NCBI GenBank assembly: GCA_037131955.1
Contig: JBAXQC010000033.1
Span: 1 to 30,201, forward strand
Length of the DNA: 30,201 nt
Origin: CAIMMJ01 sp037131955
GTDB taxonomy: Bacteria; Bacteroidota; Bacteroidia; UBA4408
Direction: 5' to 3'
How positions within the stretch are numbered: the stretch's first letter is position 1; each line of letters starts with the position of its first letter. The notes under the pieces are model-generated. The model did no database searches and was not told the DNA's origin. It saw only the letters and a program-made list of their open reading frames with translations. This document shows, one piece after another, positions 16,360 to 24,178 of the stretch. Position numbers and translations under genes: made by a program.

Positions 16360-17103
16360 TTAATTAGTCTTACTTTTTCCTACAAAATCTAAAATTGATA
16401 TAATTTCTTGATCGGTAAATTTTTCAAATGATTTAAACTCTTGACGATTCTCTAGTTTTACATATTGGCCTTGAAAACGAAGGAATAAAGAATTTCCATA
16501 ATCAAATATTTTTAATGGCTCATTTTCATTTATACCAAAAACAATAAGTTTGTTTTTTGCAAGTTTATATCCTTTGTAGTTTAATGGAGATTGCCAATAC
16601 TCAATTATTAATTCTTTTGTCCCTAAGTTTTCTTTTATACCTGCGTTCTTTTTTAACAAAGAATCTTTTGTACTTAATTTATTTTCTTGACCAATAATAA
16701 TGGTTACTGTTTCTTTTTGAGATTTTAATAATTGATCCTTGAGCACAACTATATTGTCGTCGTTTGTATTGCCTAAATTTGTATTGTTTTCAACTGAATC
16801 TACTTTATCAATTAAATTATCTGAATCGATTAATTCGGAGTTTTTTTCATTTTCAGTGACTTGGTTATTGTCTAAAGAATTTACATTCACTATTTGTGCT
16901 GTGTCATTATTGGCGGTATTTCTTTTGTTTTTTGAATAGATTAAACCAAAAACCTTCCCAAACAACTTTGCAACTACATTTTGAGAAATAGAATTTTCTG
17001 AGTAAACTTTATCTGAATAAACTCTTACGGAAATACCACCTAATATTAATCCAAGGCACATTCCCAATGCAAAGAATATTATTCTTGTCTTTTTTTCGTT
17101 CAT
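16360..17103 (-). CDS. Unrecognised membrane-anchored protein with Asn/Asp-rich linker
   Basis: I do not recognise this 247-residue protein. After a short basic start (MNEKKTR) a single transmembrane helix spans about residues 8-28 (Gly-rich, GMCLGLILGGI). A segment of about 30 residues follows. Then comes a low-complexity, Asn/Asp/Ser-rich linker of about 80-100 residues, which suggests a disordered periplasmic spacer. The C-terminal 85 residues look folded: IIEYWQSPLNYKGYKLAKNK, VFGINENEPLKIFDYGNSLFLRFQGQYVKLE, then FTDQEIISILD. That part resembles a small beta domain with a final helix. The gene abuts dapF, which hints at a link with cell-wall synthesis, but this is inference only. Confidence 0.75.
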   Translation of the reverse strand: MNEKKTRIIFFALGMCLGLILGGISVRVYSDKVYSENSISQNVVAKLFGKVFGLIYSKNKRNTANNDTAQIVNVNSLDNNQVTENEKNSELIDSDNLIDKVDSVENNTNLGNTNDDNIVVLKDQLLKSQKETVTIIIGQENKLSTKDSLLKKNAGIKENLGTKELIIEYWQSPLNYKGYKLAKNKLIVFGINENEPLKIFDYGNSLFLRFQGQYVKLENRQEFKSFEKFTDQEIISILDFVGKSKTN

Positions 17104-17126
17104 TATTAAAATTAAGTTTAGTTAGA

Positions 17127-17134
17127 CAAATCTA
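17127..17134 (-). promoter_or_regulatory. Candidate -7 box for the membrane protein-dapF operon
   Basis: Minus-strand TAGATTTG matches TAnnTTTG exactly, about 23 bp before the ATG at 17103. No -33 TTG is at the right spacing; instead two TTAACAG direct repeats (17149-17165) occupy that region, as in activator-dependent promoters. Confidence 0.35.
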
Positions 17135-17148
17135 CAAATTTTTTAGGG

Positions 17149-17165
17149 TTAACAGTTCTTAACAG
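17149..17165. promoter_or_regulatory. TTAACAG direct repeat with 10-bp period in a divergent promoter region
   Basis: TTAACAG occurs at 17149-17155 and again at 17159-17165, one helical turn apart, flanked by AGGG (17145-17148) and CCCT (17166-17169). Spaced direct repeats of this kind are typical of OmpR/PhoB-family response regulators (for example TTAACA-type boxes of PhoP in Bacillus). The regulator here is unknown. Confidence 0.4.
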
Positions 17166-17246
17166 CCCTTTAAATTTATTAAATGCCATATCAAAAAATT
17201 TGGAATCAATTTTGTAAAGTTAAATTCAAAACAACACATAAAAACT

Positions 17247-18734
17247 ATGAAAAAACATTTTAGTCTATTTGCTGCTGCTATAATTGGTGGTATAACCGTT
17301 TTTGCATTGTCTGGTTTAACCACTACTAACCCCAATAATAAACCTTTTTCAGCAGAAACACCTCTACCAGTTCAATTAACTGCAATTGGTGCCAACAATG
17401 CAAGTGCAGGAATTGATTTTACAAAAGCAGCAGATTCAACTGTTCATGCAGTGGTTCACATTAAATGTAGCACCCCTGCAAAAACAGTAACAACAAGTCC
17501 TTTTGGAAACGACCCATTTCATAATTTCTTTTTTGGAGGTGGCGGTTTTCAAATGCAAACCCCACCTTCTGCTTCTAGTGGTTCCGGAGTAATTATATCC
17601 GAAGATGGGTACATTTGCACAAACAATCACGTAATTGATAAAGCAGAAAAAATTGAAGTTGTTTTAAATAACAATAAAACCTACGATGCAACAGTTATTG
17701 GAAAAGATCCCTCAACAGATTTAGCATTATTAAAAATAGAAGAAAAAAACTTGTCTTATGTTCATTTTGGGAATTCAGATAACGTAAAGGTGGGTGAGTG
17801 GGTATTGGCAGTTGGAAATCCTTTTAATTTAACATCAACTGTTACGGCAGGAATTATAAGTGCAAAAGGCAGAAACATAAATGCCTTGGATCAGAATAAC
17901 CAGAACAGAGATTTTTATCCTGTAGAATCTTTTTTGCAGACGGATGCAGCAGTAAATCCGGGAAACAGTGGTGGAGCATTGGTAAATTTAGACGGTGAAC
18001 TAATTGGAATTAATTCTGCTATTGCATCTGCAACGGGCTATTATACAGGCTATTCTTTCGCAATTCCTGTAAATATTGTTCGTAAAGTGATGAGCGATTT
18101 AAAAGATTTTGGAACTGTACAACGTGCTTTTATTGGTGTTAGCATTAGAGATATTGACAATAAATTAATTGGTGAAAAAAATCTAAAACACTCTCAAGGC
18201 GCTTATGTAGCAGGGCTAACAAATAATGGAGCAGCAGAAACTGCAGGAATGAGAGAAGGAGACATTATTTTAAAAATAGCAGGAACACCAATAAAATCTA
18301 CTCCTGAATTGCAAGAGCAAATAAGTAGATATAGACCCGGAGATATTGTTAACGTTACTATTGCAAGAGATGGTGTAGAAAAAGATTTACCTGTTACCTT
18401 AAGAAATAAAAATGGAGAAACAGGAATCATTAAGAACGTTACCGCGTCAAGCGTTAATAAAACAAACAGTTTTTTGGGTGCAAGTTTTGAATCAATTAGT
18501 CAAAAAGAGATGTCAAAATTAAAGATATCTGGAGGAATAAAAGTAATTAAGCTTCAAAGTGGTAAGTTGGCTTCATCAGGAATAAAAGAAGGTTTTATTA
18601 TTACAAGTATTGATAAACAAGCGGTGGAAACTGTGGAGGATTTGATGAATTACATCGAAAATAAAAGAGGCGGTGTATTAATTGAAGGTGTATATGAAAA
18701 TGGAGTTAGAGGTTATTATGGATTTGGTTTGTAG
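17247..18734 (+). CDS. Periplasmic serine protease of the HtrA/DegP (Do) family
   Basis: Degrades or refolds damaged envelope proteins. An N-terminal signal or anchor helix spans about residues 5-25. The trypsin-like domain contains the full triad: His128 in CTNNHVIDKA, Asp158 in DPSTDLALLKI, Ser241 in VNPGNSGGALVN. The Gly-rich LA-loop region (FFFGGGGF) lies between the signal and the triad. Two PDZ domains follow: the first from about 290 with AFIGVSI and GAAETAGMREGDIILKI, the second, shorter and diverged, from about 405 to the end. The 495 residues match DegP. It is divergent from the dapF operon and ends at a clear terminator. Confidence 0.96.
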   Translation: MKKHFSLFAAAIIGGITVFALSGLTTTNPNNKPFSAETPLPVQLTAIGANNASAGIDFTKAADSTVHAVVHIKCSTPAKTVTTSPFGNDPFHNFFFGGGGFQMQTPPSASSGSGVIISEDGYICTNNHVIDKAEKIEVVLNNNKTYDATVIGKDPSTDLALLKIEEKNLSYVHFGNSDNVKVGEWVLAVGNPFNLTSTVTAGIISAKGRNINALDQNNQNRDFYPVESFLQTDAAVNPGNSGGALVNLDGELIGINSAIASATGYYTGYSFAIPVNIVRKVMSDLKDFGTVQRAFIGVSIRDIDNKLIGEKNLKHSQGAYVAGLTNNGAAETAGMREGDIILKIAGTPIKSTPELQEQISRYRPGDIVNVTIARDGVEKDLPVTLRNKNGETGIIKNVTASSVNKTNSFLGASFESISQKEMSKLKISGGIKVIKLQSGKLASSGIKEGFIITSIDKQAVETVEDLMNYIENKRGGVLIEGVYENGVRGYYGFGL

Positions 18735-18756
18735 TTGATTTGTTTTGGTTTCAAAG

Positions 18757-18786
18757 GCGGAGCAATTTTGTTCCGCTTTTTTTTTT
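18757..18786 (+). terminator. Intrinsic terminator of the HtrA gene
   Basis: GCGGAGCA (18757-18764) pairs with TGTTCCGC (18769-18776) with one G-T wobble and a 4-nt loop. Ten T residues follow (18777-18786). It lies 22 bp after the protease stop. On the minus strand there is no U-tract, so it does not serve lptD. Confidence 0.9.
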
Positions 18787-18832
18787 ACAAAAATTTGGTT
18801 TGATGTAGAATTATTTTTTTGTTGTGGCCATT

Positions 18833-21484
18833 TTATCTTGCATCATACCAATCTTTTTTCCTGCTAAGTTTTAAATCTTGTAATACGGAAGCCTTAACAT
18901 TCAAATCAATTGAATAGCTTTTTCTTGGTCCATAAGGAATAAAGTTGAACCGTAAATCCCAACAATGTAAATCTCTATAAACAGTAAAATTTGGTAAAAT
19001 AAAATCCTTTTGCAAGAAGTCATAACTTGTAGAACATGTGATCTTCCACTTTTGAGTTAAACTTAAATCTCCGTTCAAAGCTATGTTTTGTGTTGTTGTG
19101 GATTGGTATTGAGGTTTATTGTAATTAATATTATAAGAAACTGACAAACTCCATGGTAAATTAAAATCTATGTATTGGTCTCTGTTTCTATTAATTTCTT
19201 CTAACTCTTCAGGTGTGGCATTTGGAGAATCTGTTTTTTGATTTTGTGTGTTTTTGCTTCTAAGTGTAAAGCTAACATTTAAACTAGAGTTCGTGAGCCT
19301 TCCATATTTTCCGGTTTTATTAATTTCCAGGTTGTTTGTAATGTTCCCTGTATTTGAGTTTAAGGAATAAGGATTAAAATTTGCGGTGTAGTTTACGTTT
19401 AAGTTGTTAAACAGAATAGTTCTTGCATTTATTGCAACTGGCGAAATTTTTAATGAATCTGCAAGAAAATTATATCCGGAACTAATGCTCAATGCATCCA
19501 ACAATGTTACTTTTTTTACAGGATTAATAGAATCATTTTTTGACAAATATTTCATTTGCAAGTTATTGTTCAGTCCAAAATTTACAACACTTGATTTTTT
19601 AGCAGAAGGAGCCCCAAAAACACTTTGTTCAAAAATAGAATATGAATTTTGTTTTCCATTTTGCGTATAGTACAATAATTTACCTAAGCCTGGGCTGTAA
19701 GTATAGGATGCATTGGGTGTAAGCTGATGTCTAAAGCCTTTTAGTCTTCCTTTTTTTATTTGATAAAATCCATAAATAATAGTGTTAAAACTTGTGCCAA
19801 AAGATAAGTTATTTGCTCTTTCAAATCCTGTTACATTTTTTGTAATTAATGAGTCTTTTTCTTCTAACCTTATAATTTCTTTTCTTATTGTTTGTAAATA
19901 CCATGATTCGCCATAACTCATATTGGGCGTAAAAGTAAAATATTTGAACACCCTTAAATTTGTATTAAGATTAACGGAATGGTTTAAACCGTTTTTCATT
20001 ACCTTGCTTAAGTTTTTAGTAATGTCGCGTACAAAGCCAGTATCTGTTGTAGTAATGTTGTTTTTTAGATTTGAAGAATAAGACAGTCTTAAATCTGAAA
20101 TAAATTTTGGTTTCCCCACTACAAACTTAGAACCAAGTGGATTTATTCCAGCCATGTTCAACACTACTTGAGGAGCGTTGATGTTCATTTTTTTTGTTTG
20201 TGAGTTTTGATCTTGAGAAGCTTGAGCTGTCAAAGAAAATGGTGTTCCTAAAAATTGTTTGGTATAGGTAATTGTTGATGCAAAATTATTTTGCACATAA
20301 TCTGTTAGATTTCTTTGAGCTATATTACTTATTTTACCTGCTGTAACGTTTGCTGTAAATCTGCTATCTGGTCTTGCTTTTGGATCTTGATTGTGTATCC
20401 AATTTATTCTTGTATCTCTATTTACTGCATAATTAGGAAAACCTTTTTCACCTGTTTTAATGTTTGCAAAACTCAAGGCTAAATTACCGGAGTATTTGTA
20501 GCGTTTCACGTAATTTGATGCTGCTCTTGCCCTGTAACTTCCTCTAGAATAAACGTCAGTGCTAAGCGTTAGGTCCATTTTTTCATTAATTCCCCAAAAA
20601 TATCCCATCTCCTCTAGGCCAAAACCTAATCCGTCTGAATTGAAAGGTCTTGGCATTATTATTCCATTGGCTTTTCCTTTTTTATTGGGAAAGAAGCCAA
20701 ATGGCACTGCTAATGGAGTTGGAATGCCAGCTACAAATAAATCTGCTGGCCCGGTAATAATTTTATCGTTCTTAACAACCTTAACTTTATTTAATGCAAA
20801 ATAAAAATGAGGATCATCTTGATCGCAGGTGGTGTATTTGCCTTTACGCATATAGATGTTGTCCATACTGTCTTTTTTTACAACATCTCCAATCAAAAAA
20901 CCTTCATCCTGTTTTGTTGTAACATCAATAATTTTTCCCTTTTTTGATTTGTAATTGTAAAGCATTTGTTTTGCTTTAAACTCTTGCTCACCATCAGCAA
21001 AAATTGGATTTCCCTGCATTTTTCCTAAACTATCAGCAGTGCCAATTGCGAAAATGGTATTTTTTTTCATGTCAATTTCTATGTAATTGGCCTTTAATGT
21101 AATGTCTTGATAATACACTTCTGCTTGATTATACAAGTAAACTTTTTGATCGGTTACTTCAAACCTAACAGAATCTTGCGCCTTATATTTTACTGCACTT
21201 TCAATTGCATTTTTAGATATTTTTGGATTGCCCCATTGGTCAGTTATTGTATCGTTTTTAAGTGTGGTACTGTCTTTGCTTAATGTATCATTAGAGATTA
21301 AAGCTTTGTTGTTAGAAGATTTTTCTGCATCCTGAGAATAAACACTAGGCGTATATGCAACTATGAAAACAATGAAAAACGCTGCAAAAAATTTAGATAA
21401 AGAAAAATATTGGTTAATAACTTCCTTTAAAACTTGTTGAACAAGAGTAAAAAAACAAATAGTATTTAGTTTTATTTTGTACAC
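18833..21484 (-). CDS. lptD: LPS assembly outer-membrane protein, LptD/OstA type
   Basis: LptD inserts lipopolysaccharide into the outer leaflet of the outer membrane. This 883-residue protein has a long N-terminus with a signal helix at about 30-50 (FFAAFFIVFIVAYTPSVYSQ). An OstA/LptA-like beta-jellyroll follows (about 95-190; EVYYQDITLKANYIEIDMKK, KAKQMLYNYKSKKGKI). The rest is a large beta-barrel with the conserved PFGFFPNKKGKANGIIMP block near its start, alternating hydrophobic strands and an aromatic-rich end. The start is GTG at 21484; there is no ATG before the signal helix. No LptE is seen. Bacteroidota LptD proteins diverge strongly from the E. coli protein, so the name rests on architecture. 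Confidence 0.9.
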   Translation of the reverse strand: MYKIKLNTICFFTLVQQVLKEVINQYFSLSKFFAAFFIVFIVAYTPSVYSQDAEKSSNNKALISNDTLSKDSTTLKNDTITDQWGNPKISKNAIESAVKYKAQDSVRFEVTDQKVYLYNQAEVYYQDITLKANYIEIDMKKNTIFAIGTADSLGKMQGNPIFADGEQEFKAKQMLYNYKSKKGKIIDVTTKQDEGFLIGDVVKKDSMDNIYMRKGKYTTCDQDDPHFYFALNKVKVVKNDKIITGPADLFVAGIPTPLAVPFGFFPNKKGKANGIIMPRPFNSDGLGFGLEEMGYFWGINEKMDLTLSTDVYSRGSYRARAASNYVKRYKYSGNLALSFANIKTGEKGFPNYAVNRDTRINWIHNQDPKARPDSRFTANVTAGKISNIAQRNLTDYVQNNFASTITYTKQFLGTPFSLTAQASQDQNSQTKKMNINAPQVVLNMAGINPLGSKFVVGKPKFISDLRLSYSSNLKNNITTTDTGFVRDITKNLSKVMKNGLNHSVNLNTNLRVFKYFTFTPNMSYGESWYLQTIRKEIIRLEEKDSLITKNVTGFERANNLSFGTSFNTIIYGFYQIKKGRLKGFRHQLTPNASYTYSPGLGKLLYYTQNGKQNSYSIFEQSVFGAPSAKKSSVVNFGLNNNLQMKYLSKNDSINPVKKVTLLDALSISSGYNFLADSLKISPVAINARTILFNNLNVNYTANFNPYSLNSNTGNITNNLEINKTGKYGRLTNSSLNVSFTLRSKNTQNQKTDSPNATPEELEEINRNRDQYIDFNLPWSLSVSYNINYNKPQYQSTTTQNIALNGDLSLTQKWKITCSTSYDFLQKDFILPNFTVYRDLHCWDLRFNFIPYGPRKSYSIDLNVKASVLQDLKLSRKKDWYDAR

Positions 21485-21494
21485 AGATTGGGCA

Positions 21495-21502
21495 CAAAAC
21501 TA
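21495..21502 (-). promoter_or_regulatory. Candidate lptD -7 promoter box
   Basis: Minus-strand TAGTTTTG is an exact TAnnTTTG match, ending 10 bp before the GTG start of lptD, which supports that non-ATG start. No -33 TTG lies within 17-23 bp upstream. Confidence 0.4.
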
Positions 21503-21560
21503 ATAATAATGCCAAATATTTTGTTTTGTTTTTAGGAAATGAACAATTTATGCTTTTTTA

Positions 21561-22841
21561 ATGATTAAAATTTGTAAAGTTTTTGTTTTAATATTTTTAG
21601 TAACTGTTTTAGACATCGGTGTTTCGATGGGTCAGTTGCAAAGGAAAGATCAAAAATTTACGATTGTTATAGATGCGGGGCACGGTGGGCATGATCCTGG
21701 TTGCCATGGCACAAAACACAAAGAAAAAGATGTTGCATTGGCCATTGCACTTAAACTTGGCAATTATATAGAAACTAACTGCCCTGATGTAAAGGTTGCT
21801 TATACCCGCAAAACAGATATTTTTTTAGAATTAAACGAACGGGCAAAAATTGCTAACGACCATAATGCTGATTTATTTTTATGTATCCATTGCAATGCAT
21901 CGCCCAAAAAGGAAGTTTTTGGTAGCGAAACATATGCCATGGGTTTACATAAGAGCAAGGGAAATTTGGAGGTTGCCAAACGAGAAAATGCGGCCATTTT
22001 ATTGGAGGACAATTACAAAAAGAATTATGATAATTTTGATCCTAACTCTGATGAGGCAAATATCATTTTTTCTATTTATCAGAATTTATTTCTTGAGAAA
22101 AGTTTAAACTTGGCATCCAAAATTCAAGAATACTATGGCAGAAAAGCTTGTAGAAACGATAAAGGGGTGAAGCAGGCAGGATTTCTTGTGCTCTGGAAAA
22201 CCAGCATGCCGAGCTTACTTACTGAAACAGGTTTTTTAACCAACCCCAAAGAAGAAAAATTCCTAGGTTCTAAAGAAGGACAAGATTACATGGCTTTGTC
22301 CATGTTTTTGGCCTTCAGAAAATACAAAGACGAGTTAAATGCCATCAAAAAAAACTACGAAGATGAACTTGAGAAAAGGCTTTGTTGTGATGCAAATGCT
22401 CCAATTTATGCTGAACACGAAATTAAACACGATACAAAGGACACTACTCTTTTGTTACACATTGATACTGCTATAAATGTAAATAGTGAAAAAAGAACAG
22501 ACAAACTAGAACCTAAAAAATATTTGGGCTCGGAAAATAAATCAGAAGAGGAAGTTTTTTATAGCATACAGATTCTAAATTCTCAAGTAAAATTAAAATC
22601 AACTGACGCTAAGTTTAAAAAACTAAAAGATATTGTAGAATACAAAGCCAAGAATAACCAATATAAATATTCAACCGGAAAGTTTGTGGAATTTCAGGAG
22701 GCAACAAAGGAACAAAACAGAGTAAGGGAGATTGGTTTTAAAGATGCATTTATTGTGGGTTTTAAGGGAAATAAAAGGATTTCAGTTAAAGAAGTAAAAG
22801 AAATTATAGATTCTAAAAAAACAGATACTTTAATTAACTAA
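21561..22841 (+). CDS. N-acetylmuramoyl-L-alanine amidase (Amidase_3), periplasmic
   Basis: Zinc hydrolase that cleaves the amide bond between muramic acid and the stem peptide, acting in daughter-cell separation. A signal peptide covers about 1-24. The catalytic domain runs from 31 to about 252. Zinc ligands are His41 in DAGHGG, Glu55 in KEKD and His110 in CIHCNAS; the catalytic Glu222 is in LLTETGFLTN. A variable linker follows. The C-terminal 90 residues (FYSIQILNSQVKL ... FKDAFIVGFKGNKRISVKEV) look like a diverged SPOR domain, which binds denuded glycan strands at the septum. This layout is standard in Bacteroidota. It is divergent from lptD, with only 76 bp between them. Confidence 0.95.
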   Translation: MIKICKVFVLIFLVTVLDIGVSMGQLQRKDQKFTIVIDAGHGGHDPGCHGTKHKEKDVALAIALKLGNYIETNCPDVKVAYTRKTDIFLELNERAKIANDHNADLFLCIHCNASPKKEVFGSETYAMGLHKSKGNLEVAKRENAAILLEDNYKKNYDNFDPNSDEANIIFSIYQNLFLEKSLNLASKIQEYYGRKACRNDKGVKQAGFLVLWKTSMPSLLTETGFLTNPKEEKFLGSKEGQDYMALSMFLAFRKYKDELNAIKKNYEDELEKRLCCDANAPIYAEHEIKHDTKDTTLLLHIDTAINVNSEKRTDKLEPKKYLGSENKSEEEVFYSIQILNSQVKLKSTDAKFKKLKDIVEYKAKNNQYKYSTGKFVEFQEATKEQNRVREIGFKDAFIVGFKGNKRISVKEVKEIIDSKKTDTLIN

Positions 22842-22876
22842 GAGTCATTTAAAATTAGGTTAACAATAAAAAAAGT

Positions 22877-24178
22877 TTATCTAATAATTTTTCCGCTCAA
22901 TTTTAACAACTCCGTTTCCGAAATTTTAGAATCGTATTTTGCATCAATTAATCTAAGTTGGGCATCCTCTAAACTTTTTTGTGCTGTCATCAACTCAAAT
23001 GAACCGCATAAACCTAAATTATATCTTTCTAATGCAATAGTAATATTTTCTTTTACCAATTCTAGATTTTCTGTTTCGAGCTTTAATGTTTTTAAATTGT
23101 TTTGATAAGAAAAATAGGCTGCATATAATGTATTTGAAATCACTTTTTGTGTTTGTTCCAAAACTAATTTCGACTGCAATAAATTTATTTTTGCCTCAGC
23201 TATTTTAGTTTTGTTTTTAAAACCATTAAACAAATTCCAACTAGCATTGAGGCCGGTATTCAATCCAAGATTTTGATTTAACAGTATAAATCCAACTTCA
23301 TTTTTAGTTTGATTAAAACTATAATTTGCTGAAAAATTTACCACTGGAAGAGAAAAACTATTAAATGATTTAATATTTGTCTTTGCCAATTCTACGTTTT
23401 TTTGAGTCCACAATATTTTTTTATTCTCTTTCAGAATCAATGCATTTAACTCTTTAATATTTAAAGTGGAATCAATAAAAAAGTCGCTTTCAGTTGTAAA
23501 TTCATTTTGCAAATCTCTGTTTAAAAGAATAGATAATTCTACTCTACTTTTATATAATTCATTCTTATATTTAAGAATCAACGTTTTTTGCTGATTGAGA
23601 TCAATTTTTGCCTGCAAGAGATCTTGCCTAGAACCTGAACCTGTATCGATTTTTCGATTAATAATTTTAATTCTTTCTTCAGTAATTTTTATTCCTTCCT
23701 CTGTTGTTTTTATTAACTGTAGTTGTTTTACTATTGAGTAATAATTAGTAATTGTACTTACTATTACATTTTCAATCTCTTCTTTTAAACTAAAATTATC
23801 CTTCCCTTCAAGTTCTTTTAATCGTTCCTTTTCTGCAAACATACCAAAACCATCAAAAATGGTGTAGTTTAATGTAAGGCCGGATGATATAAAATTACTC
23901 GCAGCTCCTTTTCTATTTACAGATGTTCCTGTGAGAAATTCTTGCTTTGTATTGTTGCTACTTCTGCTCCCTGATCCATTTAGTGTTACAGTAGGCAAAA
24001 AACCTGCATTGCCATAGGTATTATTTTGTTTAGAGACTATAGTAGTGTTTTTAGCAATGCTAATTTGTAAATTACTTTTTAAGGCCAGTTGAATTGCATC
24101 TGAAAGACTTAGTTTTTCTTGTGCAATAATTTGCATTGGAATAATATAAAGTAGTAATATTATTTTAAGGTTTTTCAT
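22877..24178 (-). CDS. TolC-family outer-membrane efflux channel
   Basis: Forms the outer-membrane exit duct of a tripartite pump. A signal peptide covers about 1-19 (ending IIAQ). The mature protein opens with the family hallmark LSLSDAIQLALKSNLQI. Two OEP repeats of long coiled-coil helices and short beta-strands follow (NYTIFDGFG in the first; WNLFNGFKNKTKIAEAK in the second), giving 433 residues. The ERYNLGLCGSFELMTAQKSLEDAQ segment near residue 385 is the usual equatorial/periplasmic-tip helix. It overlaps the 3' end of the pump gene by 14 bp and is the last gene of the operon. The 35-bp gap to the convergent amidase has no strong hairpin. Confidence 0.96.
   Translation of the reverse strand: MKNLKIILLLYIIPMQIIAQEKLSLSDAIQLALKSNLQISIAKNTTIVSKQNNTYGNAGFLPTVTLNGSGSRSSNNTKQEFLTGTSVNRKGAASNFISSGLTLNYTIFDGFGMFAEKERLKELEGKDNFSLKEEIENVIVSTITNYYSIVKQLQLIKTTEEGIKITEERIKIINRKIDTGSGSRQDLLQAKIDLNQQKTLILKYKNELYKSRVELSILLNRDLQNEFTTESDFFIDSTLNIKELNALILKENKKILWTQKNVELAKTNIKSFNSFSLPVVNFSANYSFNQTKNEVGFILLNQNLGLNTGLNASWNLFNGFKNKTKIAEAKINLLQSKLVLEQTQKVISNTLYAAYFSYQNNLKTLKLETENLELVKENITIALERYNLGLCGSFELMTAQKSLEDAQLRLIDAKYDSKISETELLKLSGKIIR

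Noticed and set aside
22842..22876. Terminator between amidase and TolC-like gene
   Set aside because: There is a short A/T run and a GTTAAC palindrome, but no stem strong enough to call.
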